From Dactylonectria macrodidyma (taxonomy: Eukaryota; Ascomycota; Sordariomycetes; Hypocreales; Nectriaceae), in the NCBI GenBank assembly GCA_020744425.1, contig JAGMUV010000015.1:496001-560000 (forward strand): a DNA stretch of 64,000 nt, written 5' to 3'. Position numbers and translations under genes: made by a program. Every line of letters starts with the position of its first letter. The stretch's first letter is position 1. Below are positions 47,301 through 59,621 of the stretch, one piece after another. The notes below the pieces were generated by a model that worked only from the letters and a program-made list of their open reading frames with translations, made no database searches and was not told where the DNA came from.

Positions 47301-50300
47301 TTTCTCACCACAGAGATATTTTCCTTCTCCAGACAGCTCTTGTCATCTGTGACCCGAGTCGGGTGCTTGTTTCTATCATCGACCGTTTCGGGATGGAGAG
47401 CTGGGTCAAGGGGCTCTTTGAGCTTAAGTCCGAGGCTCAAGATGATAGCCAGCATCTGGATGTGGTGGAGGATATGATCCATCTCCTCATCGTGCTCCTC
47501 AGTGATCGAACGTCACTGGTTCCCTCCGACGATGAGTCCAACCCAAGGCTCCTCGCTATGCGTCGCGACATCATTCATGTGTTGTGCTTCAAGCCTCTGT
47601 CGTTCAACGAGATATGCAACAAACTCCCAGAGAAGTACCAAGAGCAGGAAGACTTCCATCGTGTTCTGGACGAGATGGCAACCTTCAAGCCTCCAGAGGG
47701 CGTGTCTGACGTCGGAAATTTTGAACTTCGCCCAGAGTTCATCGAAGAAATCGATCCCTATATTGCGCATTATAACAAAAACCAGCGGGAGGAATCTGAG
47801 ATGGCGTACCGAAAGAAGATGGCCAAGAAGACAGGCAAAACAGTCGAAGAGGTTGTGTACGAACCCAAAACTCGCCCCGTTCTCTCGGGCTTGTTCGAAA
47901 ACTTGGGTGCATTCATGGGCACAGGCATGTTTTGCCAGGTCATCTATTACTCGCTTCTGTATCCGCTTGTGGCACACAAGTTCACGCCCTCGGTACCCTT
48001 CACGAGATTGGAGACGTTCTTGCAAGTCGTGTTGCATCTCATGTTAATCGCCATCGTCGAGGACAAGACCGATGAGACTGAGATGGCCGAGGAGTCTCTC
48101 AAATCGTTCGTCTACATCGCGCTCACTCGATGGGCCCGCAGCAACTTCATGCTCGATGCACCAAACTCCAGAACGATCGTGGCTCTCTTACACATGATGT
48201 CGACCAAGGATGAGTTCAAGACTGTGCATCCCAAGATTGCCCTCGTACTTAAACGCCTCAAGCAGAAGCGACCTCGGGCATTCGAGGCAGCGTATATGAG
48301 TCTCGGAGTTTCGGTTGATCGTATCAATACGTCGTCGCCAGCCAACACATCCGTCGAAGAAGAACGTGAAAGGCGCAAGAAGGCTGCCCTAAGCCGCCAG
48401 GCCAGGGTCATGGCGCAGTTCCAACAACAGCAAAAGAGCTTCATGGAAAACCAGACGACAATCGACTGGGGTTCTGACTTGGATGAGGACGAACAGGAAA
48501 CAGACCAAGCAGAAGAAAGAAAGCATAACTGGAAGTATCCTGTCGGCATGTGTATTCTTTGCCAGGAAGAGCTGGATGATCGCCGTCTATACGGAACGTT
48601 TGCCCATTTTAACGAAAGTCGCATCCTTCGACAGACGGATTTCCAAGATCCCGATTTTGTCCGAGAGGCTTCGCAGACTCCTTGCAGTCTTGATCGATCG
48701 GCGGAAGATGTTCGGCCATTCGGTGTCGCCCATGAAAATAGACAGATGGTTGAGAAGGTCAATGCACAAGGGGAGACCTTCCTAGCGGAACGGCAAGCCA
48801 TTGGCAAGGGTTTTCCTTCTAACTTGTCTCGTCCAGGTCCCGTGGCCAGCGGCTGCGGACATATGATGCATTACAGGTGTTTTGAGCTATACTATGAAGC
48901 TACGGTCAGACGTCATTCTCACCAAATCGCAAGACACCATCCGGAAGACACGAGGAAGAATGAGTTCGTCTGTCCACTCTGCAAAGCTCTAGGTAATGCA
49001 TTTATGCCTATCATCTGGAAGGGGTTAGATGAATCGTACCCAGGCTACTTGCAGTCCCAGGGGACTTTTGAGGAGTTCTTAGAAAAGCAGATGGGTTCAG
49101 CTTACTGGATAGGAGGAAGCAAGGCGCGCGAGGTCGACGATCCCTCACTTCCTGACTTGTTTACTCCGAGTTTCACTGGCAGTCTTGTGGAGAATCTCTC
49201 ACCGACACTCGCGAACAAGACTTCGGAGTCATCATGGGGACGAGAGGATTCGGAATCTCACTCATCAACCGTCGGTACCCCAGTTAGCTACGCGTTCTCC
49301 GACGTGAACACGCCAGAGCCGGTTCAACCTCAGCCTCAACCCCAGACCGCAACAACGACACCAGAGGGTAGTCATCTGAAACTGGACCTTCTGGCGGCGT
49401 ACCGCCGGCTCCGAGATACACTCCGGGTCAACGGATTACAAACTAAGCATCTCATCGACGCCAAGGGTGAAAACTTTGATGGACTCTCCTCTAGCGACAC
49501 CATTGTCAAGTCAGTTGGGTTCAGTATTTCCTCTGTGGAGATTCAGCAGCGAGGAGTGGAAGTGCAACCGGGCATGACTCTTCTAGAGAAAATTCCAGAG
49601 CATGTTCTTACCCACCTGCGGATTCTTGCAGAGACTGCCTCGTCGTATATCTATTGTGGGATGCGACTGTCAACGACCGAGAACCGGGTTGAGGCCGAGT
49701 TTCTGAAGGACAGCGAAAGACAACACTGCCAGCTTTTCATGTCGCGATACTTTGGGACAGGCACACCACATGCCAGGAGACCTTTGGATGTTTACCGCCC
49801 TCTCCTGAGCCTAGATCCCTTCCTCTTCCTTGTCGAATGCTCATATGGACTAGTACCAACTCAAAAGGCAGAGATAACACATGTGCTTCGACTCTGCTAC
49901 CTTGCAGAGTTGGTCAAACTTGTCTATCACATGGGACGAAATATCCCTGTCGCCAGCTGGATTGGAAACCTGACCAACCGCCAAACTCAGGACCCTGCCA
50001 TGAACAACTTCGCCGACTTTGCACTAGCAGTAACCAAGTACAGTCTAGAGTTCCACGCCGCGCAGTTCCCAGAGGGCGCTGAGTTTGGAGAGAACCGCGG
50101 CTTCCAGCAGCCTGGCGTTGACACTCTTGAAGGATGGTACACGTTCGCAAAGAAGTATGCCCTGACGTTCCTAAGAAAGAGTGTTATTCTCCTCTATGTC
50201 AGGTACGGCGTGGACTTCAACAGCCACATTTCGCCTACACCAGACGCTGACGAGCTCGACCGCCTGACCGAATCACTTCGCGTGCCCACCTTCGACGAAA

Positions 50301-50991
50301 TGTGTGCCGCAATAACGGAAAATGCAAACACTTGTGGTTGGCCTCAGACAACCGGTGCACTGGTGTCAGGGTGGGTGAAGCATCAGGTCATGTGGCCAGG
50401 GAGTGACCAGGAGCTGCCTCACTCAGCAGTCTCAAGCCATCCTGGCATCTTCGAGTTGATTGGACTACCCAAGAACTACGATCGACTGATTGAGGAGGCG
50501 ACAAGACGGAAGTGTCCAACAACGGGCAAAGAACTCACGGATCCTGTCATCTGTCTCTTCTGTGGCGACCTATTCTGCAGTCAAGGAACCTGCTGCCAGA
50601 AGACAATCACTTCCGCAGACGGGATGGAATATGGCAAAATCGGCGGTGCCCAACAGCACATGCGCAAGTAAGTAGTGGCACATACTGTTTTAGTGAGGCA
50701 GTAGCTGACTTGTATGATCAAAGGTGTCAACGTAACAACGGCGTCTTCCTCAATGTGCGGAAGTGTTCGATCGTGTATCTCTTCCGGTTGTCTGGGTCCT
50801 TTACTCCGGCCCCGTACATTGACAAGTACGGCGAGACAGACCCGCAACTGCGACATGGGCGACAGCTCTTCTTGAACCAGAAGAGGTACGACTCCATGAT
50901 CAGGAGCACGGTTCTAAACCACGGTGTGCCCAGCTTGATCAGCAGGAAATTGGAGGCCGAAATTAATAACGGAGGTTGGGACACCTTGTAG
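44396..50991 (+). CDS. UBR1: N-recognin E3 ubiquitin ligase
   Basis: RING E3 of the N-degron pathway. Exons 44396-50667 and 50724-50991, intron 56 nt; 2179 residues (yeast Ubr1 is 1950). The start is ATG 44396; the frame is open slightly further but without an ATG. The UBR box near residues 85-155 has its zinc ligands (RCGHIFKPGEASYMC, CGTDETCCLC, CFESTDHTGH, CCDCGDDEAW) and recognises basic N-terminal residues. A ClpS-like N-domain follows near 235-310 (LILWNDEKHTVQEVQDQ), for bulky hydrophobic N-termini. Then an acidic Asp-rich linker (45620-45750) and a proline run. The RING spans about 1385-1526: MCILCQEEL, a long insert, GCGHMMHYRCFELYY and CPLCKALG. The C-terminal autoinhibitory domain is split by the intron and ends INNGGWDTL. 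It lies head-to-tail with QCR9 and the RSC7 gene. Confidence 0.96.
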
Positions 50992-51660
50992 TCTTGTAGA
51001 TGGATTAGCCAGAAGTGAGGAGGGGGGTTTGACGGGGCGGTCAAGCGCGCTATGCCAATGACTCTATAGATTGTTGGCCTGGTTTTGAGCATGGGGTACG
51101 GTATTGATGGATAGTGCTTCGTTGTATTATCTCACCATCTGTTAGACTGGGCCATGCATGGGGTGTAATCGAACAATCAAGGTTTATATGGCAGGATTTG
51201 GAGTTGATGCGGATAGAGTGGGTTGTGCAATGACTGAGCGGTTACTAGAGATTTTCCAAGACATATCATGCTTAAGTCAAGTCAAGACGTGAGTGACAAT
51301 AGATAAGGTAAGTTAGGCACTTCATGTCATTGAACGGATGGTATCTACCTAGGTTGCGGTCAAACAGTGTGGCTAGACAGTGTGGCGCTGACGCCGGCAC
51401 CTTGTGAGGCTGCCGCCTGAGGCCAATCACAGGACGCGAATGCAACCAAGGCGCGTCGCCCAGGTGTGGCTCGAGGCTTGGGAACCTGAACGAAAGGGTC
51501 ACAGTGCAGAAAGTCGACCAACAACCCAGCAACCCAGACAGCTTGGACCTTTGACCCTCTGACCCTTTGACCCTTTGCATCACATTCTCGTCATTCTCTT
51601 CGACTCTGCAGCACGAGTTGCGCTCGCTGCATCGCACTTGCACCGCATCGTACCGCAAAT
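50992..51660. other. intergenic, promoter of the RSC7 gene
   Basis: UBR1 3' flank, then a promoter region with an ACCTAGGT-type motif near 51346 and CTTTGACCC-type short repeats at 51545-51575. No gene recognised. Confidence 0.5.
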
Positions 51661-53527
51661 ATGGCAGGCCGACGATCTGGCCGTGCTGCCGCCAAGCGGG
51701 CGGCGGCTGCTCTAGGTGAGTCTGGGTTTCTAGATTCTCTCCATCGCCATCGCCATCTCCATCTTGCATCGTTCCTACCCTGTTCACGCGGCCACACGGC
51801 CACACCCGCCCTCCATATACAACTACGACGCTTCTATTTCTCACGCGCCAGAGAAGACGCTGCTTTTTTCCCCTTTTCCTTCGCCATTGTCGCCAGTCTG
51901 CACCATGGCGCCGCGCCAGAAGATCCGGTTGAAGCTGACGCGCAGTTCCAAATCCCTAGAGAGCACGCCCAAAGGATTTGCCGACGTCGAGGATGAGACC
52001 ATGCTCGATGCTGGCGCCGCCGCCGAAGAGCCTCAGCCAATCCCTGATCCCGATGACGAAGAAGATGGCGACCATCAGCCCAAGGAGGAGTCCGGCGACG
52101 AGGACGAAGACGCTGCCGACAAGGAGGACGAAGAGTCGGCCAAGGAACCCACGCCACCACCCCAGCCCGTCATTCGACGGAAACGACTCGGCCGCCCGCC
52201 TAAGAACCGCCCGCCCGACTGGGATAACATGGTGACGGTGTCCGAGAAAGACGCCGACACACCGCGCCGCCGAGGTCGCGGCGGATGGCGTGGACGCGGT
52301 GGTCGCAAGGGCGGTCCCTCGGCTCCCAAGGCTGAACAGATCATTGACGCAGAAGGCACCGTCGCCGAGATCGCTGAAGATGAGTGCGTCCTGCCCCAGG
52401 ATGCCGAAGGAGAGACCAAGGTGGACAAGGACGGCAACCTCCAAGGAGGGCGCGAGTACCGTTGCCGCACCTTCACGGTGTCGGGACGGGGGGACCGGCT
52501 CTACATGCTGTCCACGGAACCTGCGCGTTGTGTTGGCTTCCGCGACAGTTACCTCTTCTTCACCAAGCACCGCAAGCTCTACAAGATCATTGTCGACGAC
52601 GATGAGAAGCGGGACATGATTGAGCGGGAAATCATCCCCCACTCGTACAAGGGTCGTTCGATAGGAATCGTTACTGCCCGGTCCGTCTTCCGCGAGTTCG
52701 GCGCGCGCATCATTGTCGGCGGCAAGCGCATATTCGACGACTACGGCGTCGCCCAGGCTCGTGCCGACGGCGTCGTAGAAGGCCAGCTCGCCGACCCCGA
52801 TGACCACTTCATCGAGGGACAGCCCTACAACAAAAACCAGTACGTAGCCTGGCACGGCGCCAGTGCCGTCTATCACACCAACGTGCCTTCGGTGCCGGTC
52901 CCGAACGGGAAGATCGAGTCCAAGAAGCGCAAGGTCAACGTCAACGATGTCAACTGGATGCTGGAGCATGCCCGTGAGGCAAGGTACGTCGAACTTCCCC
53001 CTTTTTTACGGTACAATGCGTAGAAATACTAATGACTTCTCGTGGCCATCAGCACCTTCAACGCCGGTATCAATGCCATCAGGAAGTTCAACAATGCGGG
53101 CGTCTATGACATCCACACCAACGTGATGCAGTATCCGGTCACGATGCAGCCAACACGAGCCCGCTTCGAGCAGGTAACCTCCGAGAACGAAGAATCCGCC
53201 GAGGGCACTGGCGCATTCCCCCCGATCCCGGCCAAGATGGCCCGCAACTTCTATGTCGCCGACACATACTTTGCGACACCTTCGGCGGGAGTCTTGGCTG
53301 CGGCAGACACGCAAGCAGAGTCGGCCGACTTTCTAGCATCGTTCAGCGGGCTGTCAGCCGTGTCAGACGACATCAAGGATCTACTACCGCCCGAGTGCCG
53401 AAAGGCGTTCGACCAGGCCGTAGACAAGGAAACGTCGTGGCGATCACAATGGGGGCTTGAGAGCGAGCACAATTCGCGTCGCCAGCCCATCATCGACAAG
53501 GCCATTGTTCCGTACAGCATGACATGA
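51661..53527 (+). CDS. Rsc7/Swp82-family chromatin-remodelling complex subunit
   Basis: Likely subunit of RSC or SWI/SNF, homologous to yeast Npl6 (Rsc7) and Swp82. Model: exons 51661-51715, 51897-52983 and 53053-53527; introns 181 nt (strong C/T tract before CGCCAG) and 69 nt; 538 residues. If the first intron is not used, translation could start at ATG 51905 (MAPRQKIRLKL), in the same frame. Features in order are an acidic region, an AT-hook-like RRKRLGRPPKNRP near residue 112, an RGRGGWRGRGGRKGG stretch near 143, and the conserved family core from about 200 (YRCRTFTVSGRGDRLYML, CVGFRDSYLFFTKHRKLYKI, IPHSYKGRSIGIVTARSVF). The C-terminal exon has TFNAGINAIRKFNNAGVYDI and HTNVMQYP, both typical. 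RSC7 and SWP82 cannot be separated because filamentous fungi often have one member. Confidence 0.88.
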
Positions 53528-54307
53528 CGGGTTCTCTACGTCCCACCTCGTCCCGCATCCTTATCCCTTGATTAATTGCTGCTGGTATTTCTGGACGAAC
53601 GAGCGTTGGAGGATTGCTGATTTTGCTGTATATTACGATGACTACAGCCCGGTCGCCGCTACGTCTACTTTGAAAGGCTACAAAACGTTCATCTGCACAT
53701 GATGGATGGATCTCTTGCTCGGAAAGCTAGGAATGGGCGCGGGCCGGGTTCGGCTTTGCGGGTTAGGGACGGATGAAACAGGCGTTGGGGAGTCGTGGAT
53801 AACCTCGGGGCTGACTCGTTGAATTGACTTGGAGATAGCAACCAGGCCAGGGAGGAGCCACGCAGAGACGAGACAATTCGGAATACCAAAATGACATTAC
53901 AAAGCTTTCCACCCTTGGCGTGTGAGAACCCCCACGAGAATGGAACGCTTGAACAGCAAGAGAAGAGAGGAGGCGGGGAGAGACCAAAGCCTCAAACGTC
54001 CTGGTCCCTTGGCGTCGGCATTATGGTAGCCGTTGCCGTCGTGTACTTCGACTTCGGCCTTCGTTGTCGGCATCCAACTTCGGGGTTTCGGTTGTTCAAT
54101 TCTCGTGGACGGTGGGGGCCTTGCCCCAAACGAAACCCTTACCGCCCGAAACGTACTACGAAAATCCCAAAGCCAAGCCAGGCCCTGCCAGCATTGGATT
54201 GTGACAAAGACGGGAGCAGAGCATCGTCTTCGGTACAATACGAACAAGCTCCGTTGGGAGTCTCCCTCGAACCCGCTTGGCGCAGAGCAAGCGTTCTCTC
54301 GCGGCTT

Positions 54308-54336
54308 TTCTCTCTATCTCTCTCTCTCTCTCTCTC
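54308..54336. repeat. TC microsatellite
   Basis: Nearly perfect TC dinucleotide run in the intergenic region downstream of the RSC7 gene. Confidence 0.85.
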
Positions 54337-57300
54337 ACTTTACGGAGCACCTGATAGGATGGATGTGAGTATTCACCACGGCAGGCCTGGGTCTAGCTAG
54401 TCGAGACTCCAAGACCCCGGCCACGGCGCCGCATCGGTCAAGGCCATGACCGGCGCTTGCCAACGTCCCAACCCCTCGCTTCCCTCTCCCAGTCTCTCTC
54501 CCTCCCCCTCTCTCTTTACGAATACTCTCACTGCTAGCAAGCCCCTCGCCCCACGCGGCGGGGTGACAGAGCTGCTGCAGGTCACGATGTTTTTTATTTC
54601 ACGCAAAAAATAGCTCCGAGGCCAGGCCTAGATTGGGGCTAGACGGCTGGGGAGTCAGAAGCAATGGAGAACCCTTGGCAGCTTTGGTGGCCGTGGCGGT
54701 GGAGTCGACATCGTTACCTTGGCTCTTATACGCCGTGTCCCGTGCCGCTGGCCACTTGCATGCCATGTCATGCACCAGAGGATCGGGCTGGCCGTGCTCC
54801 CATCGTGAGGGGGAGACAAGAAGAGGATCGAGGGGAGAAGCGCCAGGCGAGAACATGGCTAGCCCGCACTCAAGGCGCTTGCCAACGTGCGTCCGATGCA
54901 GGCGGCAGCCCGGGTTAGAAAGCAACGGCAATGCCAGACCTTTGCGGTGCCGGCCATATTGCAGACGGGCGGCGATCTAGAGCGACCCAGCGGCGGCATG
55001 ATCTGACGGAATGGGCCGTGGGTCGGAGCTGGATTGGATCGGACTGGGCCATCTCGGCCTCTTTGACCTCTTCGCCCTGCAGTTCGTCAAAGACGGTTCG
55101 ACCGAGCTGCCACGCGGCAGCGACTAGATGGACGACACAATCTTCACATTGCAGACCGGCGGCATGTCGAGGCAAGACATAACCACTCTGTGCTCTGTGC
55201 GATGAAGGTCCGCCTTCGGGATCTACCCATGCGAACCGCCTGTGTCCAGAAGCCGGGTATCAAGCTCGTTTCCCTTGATGAGAAGTTCTGTGGTTCGTGT
55301 GAGCTCTCTCGTGATTTCAAATGCCACCACTACTGACGGCCCATGTCAGCCTGTTTACTTTGAGCGAATCCAGCAAGGTAAATCGAAATTAAACGTGAGC
55401 CTATGTATGTGTTTCCTGCCATTGAGTCTCGGGCCAATATTTTGCACATACAACGCCGAGATGGCTAATCGCTAAATTACTATGCCGTGTAAGTGAGAGC
55501 TCGCACGGCTCGCATAATGTCATTTATCGTGGTTCTCTGACTCGAAACCCTTCAAGTGTCCCAGGTTCAATACATGACTTGTCTGGCATGAACCACTCGA
55601 TCGTGTGGCCAACTCGAGAAATTTCACAATGCCATATAATCCCGGCCTTTTCTCAAGAGATGTGCCGCCACGCGGCAGCCACTTAACTCCGTCGTGCATA
55701 GACAGGGTCACGGTATGCTTTCGATATGTTGATTCGGCCTGAGCGTACCTTAATAATCAATGACAGGAATGTCATGCCGGCGAGTGGTTCAATGTCATGT
55801 GTCTCTCACAGAACCGTAAAAAATTACAGGGTAACTCTGGTAACGGGTCGGATGCAGGGTAGCAATGAGCGAATGGGTTCCAGCCTATTCTGGGATGAAC
55901 AAGGTCGAAGGCATTGAAGTATTGTGCCGCGATTGTTGAAGCCTAAACCAGCAAAAGGCTAGAGTATGTCTGAAAATGTTGGCTTTTCTGCCTACGAAAT
56001 AGGCATCGATGAGTCGTGTTGCGTCATGGGGTGCGTTTTTTTTTTGGTTTTTTTTGCCTCCGTCGTGGTGGAAGGGTGATCAAGAAACCCATCGAAAATC
56101 TGATGCGGGCACGGAACTGCTCAAGCCGCTGCTGGGTCAGACAGGGATACAGACCACTAGCTGGCAACTGGGATGGTTGCAAGGGAGTCGAAAACGGACG
56201 ACTCCAATGTCCCCTTTCCCTTTCCCTTGTGGTTTCGTTGGGTGGTGTTGCCGCCAGTGGCGGAAGCGCTCTGTAGCCCCTCGTCCACGTTGGCGGGTTC
56301 ACTAGAATGCATGATGACGCCGGACCTCTCCATGGCCGCCTCGTCTCTTCACGGCCGCCTGTTAAACGCGTGCCCCATAGCCAATCCAGCCTGCCGAGTG
56401 GGGATTGAAGGGTTTGAAAGCGTGCAAAGAGCAAAGAGGGCTGGAACTGGGGCTGGAGCTGGGGCATGAGGGCCCTTGTACATGGTACGTAGGACAGCGC
56501 GCCGTTGCGTACTCCGTACGACCTAATATTACTCACTCTGAGCGTCTGCACCCGACCTGTCCCTGAATGAAGATGGCTGCAGAGTGCACAGGAAGAGGGT
56601 TGCAGCACCACTTGGAGGGGGCCGAGCGTGGGAATCCTGTTCTTACTGCATTGAGCCCCCGAGGTAAAAACGAGGCCGACACGGCAGTACTCGACACGGG
56701 AGTAGGTACAGCAGGAAGCTACCCACCGCCGGAGCCTGAATGCAGTAAGTAATAGCCTCAACGCCTAATCGACACTGAAGTGGTGTGGCAACGGCTCAAA
56801 ATGGGCGGACTGACAAGACTGACTACTATGTACCCGTGAGTCGTGACCTGGCTCGGAATTCTTGTCAACGTGACACACCTCACCTCGCCTCATCTTACCT
56901 AAGCTAAGCTCGGTGCTTTCTGGTTTCTCTGTCCAGACCACCCCTTTGCCAGCTTTTGCCAACAGCATTGCCAGCCAAGAAAGAAGGCTTGAGGCCAGAC
57001 AAAGGGCTCCGTCGCCCGTTTCGTCCGCCACCACCCTGCTGGCGCCGACCCGCGTTGCCGGACGAGTCGCGACGCGACGGATGCGCCGGCCATGGCCCAT
57101 AAACCATGCCGCTGGTGCCCGTTCCGCCGGGAACTTGGGAGCCTGTTCCAGACTGTATAGACGGCACAGCACATGATGGATGCGTGTGCCATGTGTGCGG
57201 AGAACGGGGTGAGGCTGCCGGGGGGGAGCATTCGAGCTGCACCCGGTGTACGTACATGGCAGTGATGTACTGTACCAGTATCGATTCCTGGATTGCTCGG

Positions 57301-59600
57301 TTCTTGATTCCTGACCCCCCGACGGGCACATCGACCGCATCGATCGAGAGTGTCGTCCCTTTGGATAGCAAGATGGTTGCCCCTTCGGGATGTTGGGCCT
57401 GCCTACGCGCCCACGCGGCCCCCATGCGCTCGCTGCCTTGTCGTCACATCCATCTCCAAGCCCGGAAGTCTCCAGTACCCAGTGACCAACCGACTACAAA
57501 CGCCGCCAGCACCAGTTGAAGGTGGACAACCAGTCAGCTGTCCCATCTGGCAACGGGCGTCCAGATGCTGCCACCCTTACATCTCCCTACCTGACGGCTT
57601 CAATTTTCCAATGCAACGCCCTGCTCCGATGCATGCATGCAAGTGTCCCTGTGTCCCCCCTCCCCGGATGCAGGTAAACCACAACCATAACACTTGACAC
57701 CCGGGTGATATCGAGTCGCTCTGTTTCTATTGTAGGGTGTAGGGTAGTATGCGGGACATTTGACGGGCTTTCATCTTCGGGTACCCTTAAGATCACTTAA
57801 TATCAGAGACGCCTACAGCTTGCCAGCTGGTTCGACCGCAATTATCTAGTCAAGGCCAGAGTCACCTCTGGCGTCGCCGGGGTAGTATTTCGTAGACGGT
57901 GTTGATTCATTCCGGGGTTTGGCCTTGTCGACGTGATACACCTCTCACTCACGCACCAACGCCTCTTTGCCGGACTAGGTGTTCGCCCTCGCGGCTCGCC
58001 TCACCGCCACTGCACAAATGCCCATCCATTACACCCCCGAATGGTTGGCTGACCTGTGAGGTATGTTCATGTATTGTTGTACCGTAAGTATCTTTCTTGC
58101 ATCGATAATTTCTTCCACAATTTGCGGGCGCTTTCTGCACACAGGAAAGGAAGGGCTGCAACGCTAGGCATTGGGTTGTTGAGATAGTCCTCTACCGTCG
58201 CCGGGACATTGAGACACGAAGGAAGCATGGTCATGACCAAATGTCACCCATCAGCCAGCCGCCCACCCAGGCCAATCATCGCCGGTTGATCGTCGTTAGC
58301 CAGCAAAGGATTTTATTTTTCCTTGACACTCCCATTCACGCCATGCTGATGAGTACGCACCCAGTGGGAAACGAATGTGGATGCATGCAGCATAAAGCCC
58401 GGCTCAATACTCTCGAGCGGCAGAGATTGACACCGTCGTAGCGAGCTTCAGTACAAAGCAATCGTCAACGTCGTACTCGCCTGTGGATGGTTGAGGTCAA
58501 TCGAGGTACTTCGCCGTGCACCTCCATTATCGGAATCCGCCTCCATCAGAGGCGCTTTCACCGAGACGATTGAAAGCGCCGGGCTTTGGCGAGTTCCGGG
58601 GTGTGTCCGTGGTGTCGGCAATGGGGTCGCCCTGTCACGCGAGTTGGCGAGTAAGGAGCCGTTCATACGGTGAGGATTGGATGGCCAGCCCCCACAACTC
58701 AAGATCGGGCGACCTGCAGACGATGCTAACGTGTCGGCGGTCTTTTCTTTGCCTCCCCCCCAAAGGGTCCAAGCTCCATATCATGGTCGCCTTGAAACTC
58801 ACACCTTGGCGGTCTGGCGAGGTCTACATTGGTGCTCTGCGGGATAGTAGGTCTTCCCTAATCGTGGCGTTGTCCGTCTTCGTTGCTTTCCATGTTAGCT
58901 CAGGTTGAAAATTGTATCAGTCCGCCAGATTTCGCACGCACTCGGTGGTGCACCTATCCGGCAAGAAGGAAAGGAGTGTTGTTAATTTCTTACTCGATCC
59001 GGCTGAAGTGAGGTCTGGCCTCATTGTTCACCTGTTGCTCTGCCCGGGGAGGCGACGGACTCGTGGGTTCCATCATGTAAGCGATGGAAGTGAATTATAC
59101 TTCAAACACAATACAGCACAGATGAGTACATACTTGATCACTGCCACTTCCTGAAACTGGGCTTGGTGATAGTTAGGAGCAGCGCATACTTCGTACTGTA
59201 CTCGATCCTCGCCGTCCCTGTTGGATTCGACCCCTTGCGATGAGGCCGGGATATCACTTTGATGATTGCTTGAGCAAGCTTGGGAAGCTAGCATCTTCTC
59301 ATAGGCCGACATCCTCGTCTGGATGGACCCTTCATACCGGGGTTATCAATTATGGGACTTTGATTGGCTATGCCGGCCACCCATCCCCTGGAGACCTTGG
59401 GCTGTTAGACCCTCAAATCATTGGGCTTGCTCTTTGGTGTCTTCCTAAGAAACTGCGTTATTGGTGTTGCGTCCCAGACGCCGTCATTGATTGAGCGACT
59501 AAATGACTCGATTCGCGCAGTATGGCTTTGTCGTTCAAGTCGAGCGACCTGGGTTGCTCTCGATTCAATGCCGCAAGTCGTTTCAGAAAACATCTCTACA

Positions 59601-59621
59601 TTTTTTTTTTTTTTTTTTTTT
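59601..59621. repeat. poly-T tract
   Basis: Twenty-one T, followed within two bases by TTTTTT, in the gene-poor interval. Read on the minus strand it is a poly-A that could mark a retroposed tail, though no upstream element is visible. Confidence 0.8.

Noticed and set aside
51956..52969. 337-codon minus-strand frame opposite the RSC7 gene
   Set aside because: Antisense shadow; the plus strand has conserved family motifs and proper splice sites.
57781..57850. GGTTCGACC text resembling a tRNA T-loop
   Set aside because: No paired acceptor or D arm could be drawn upstream.
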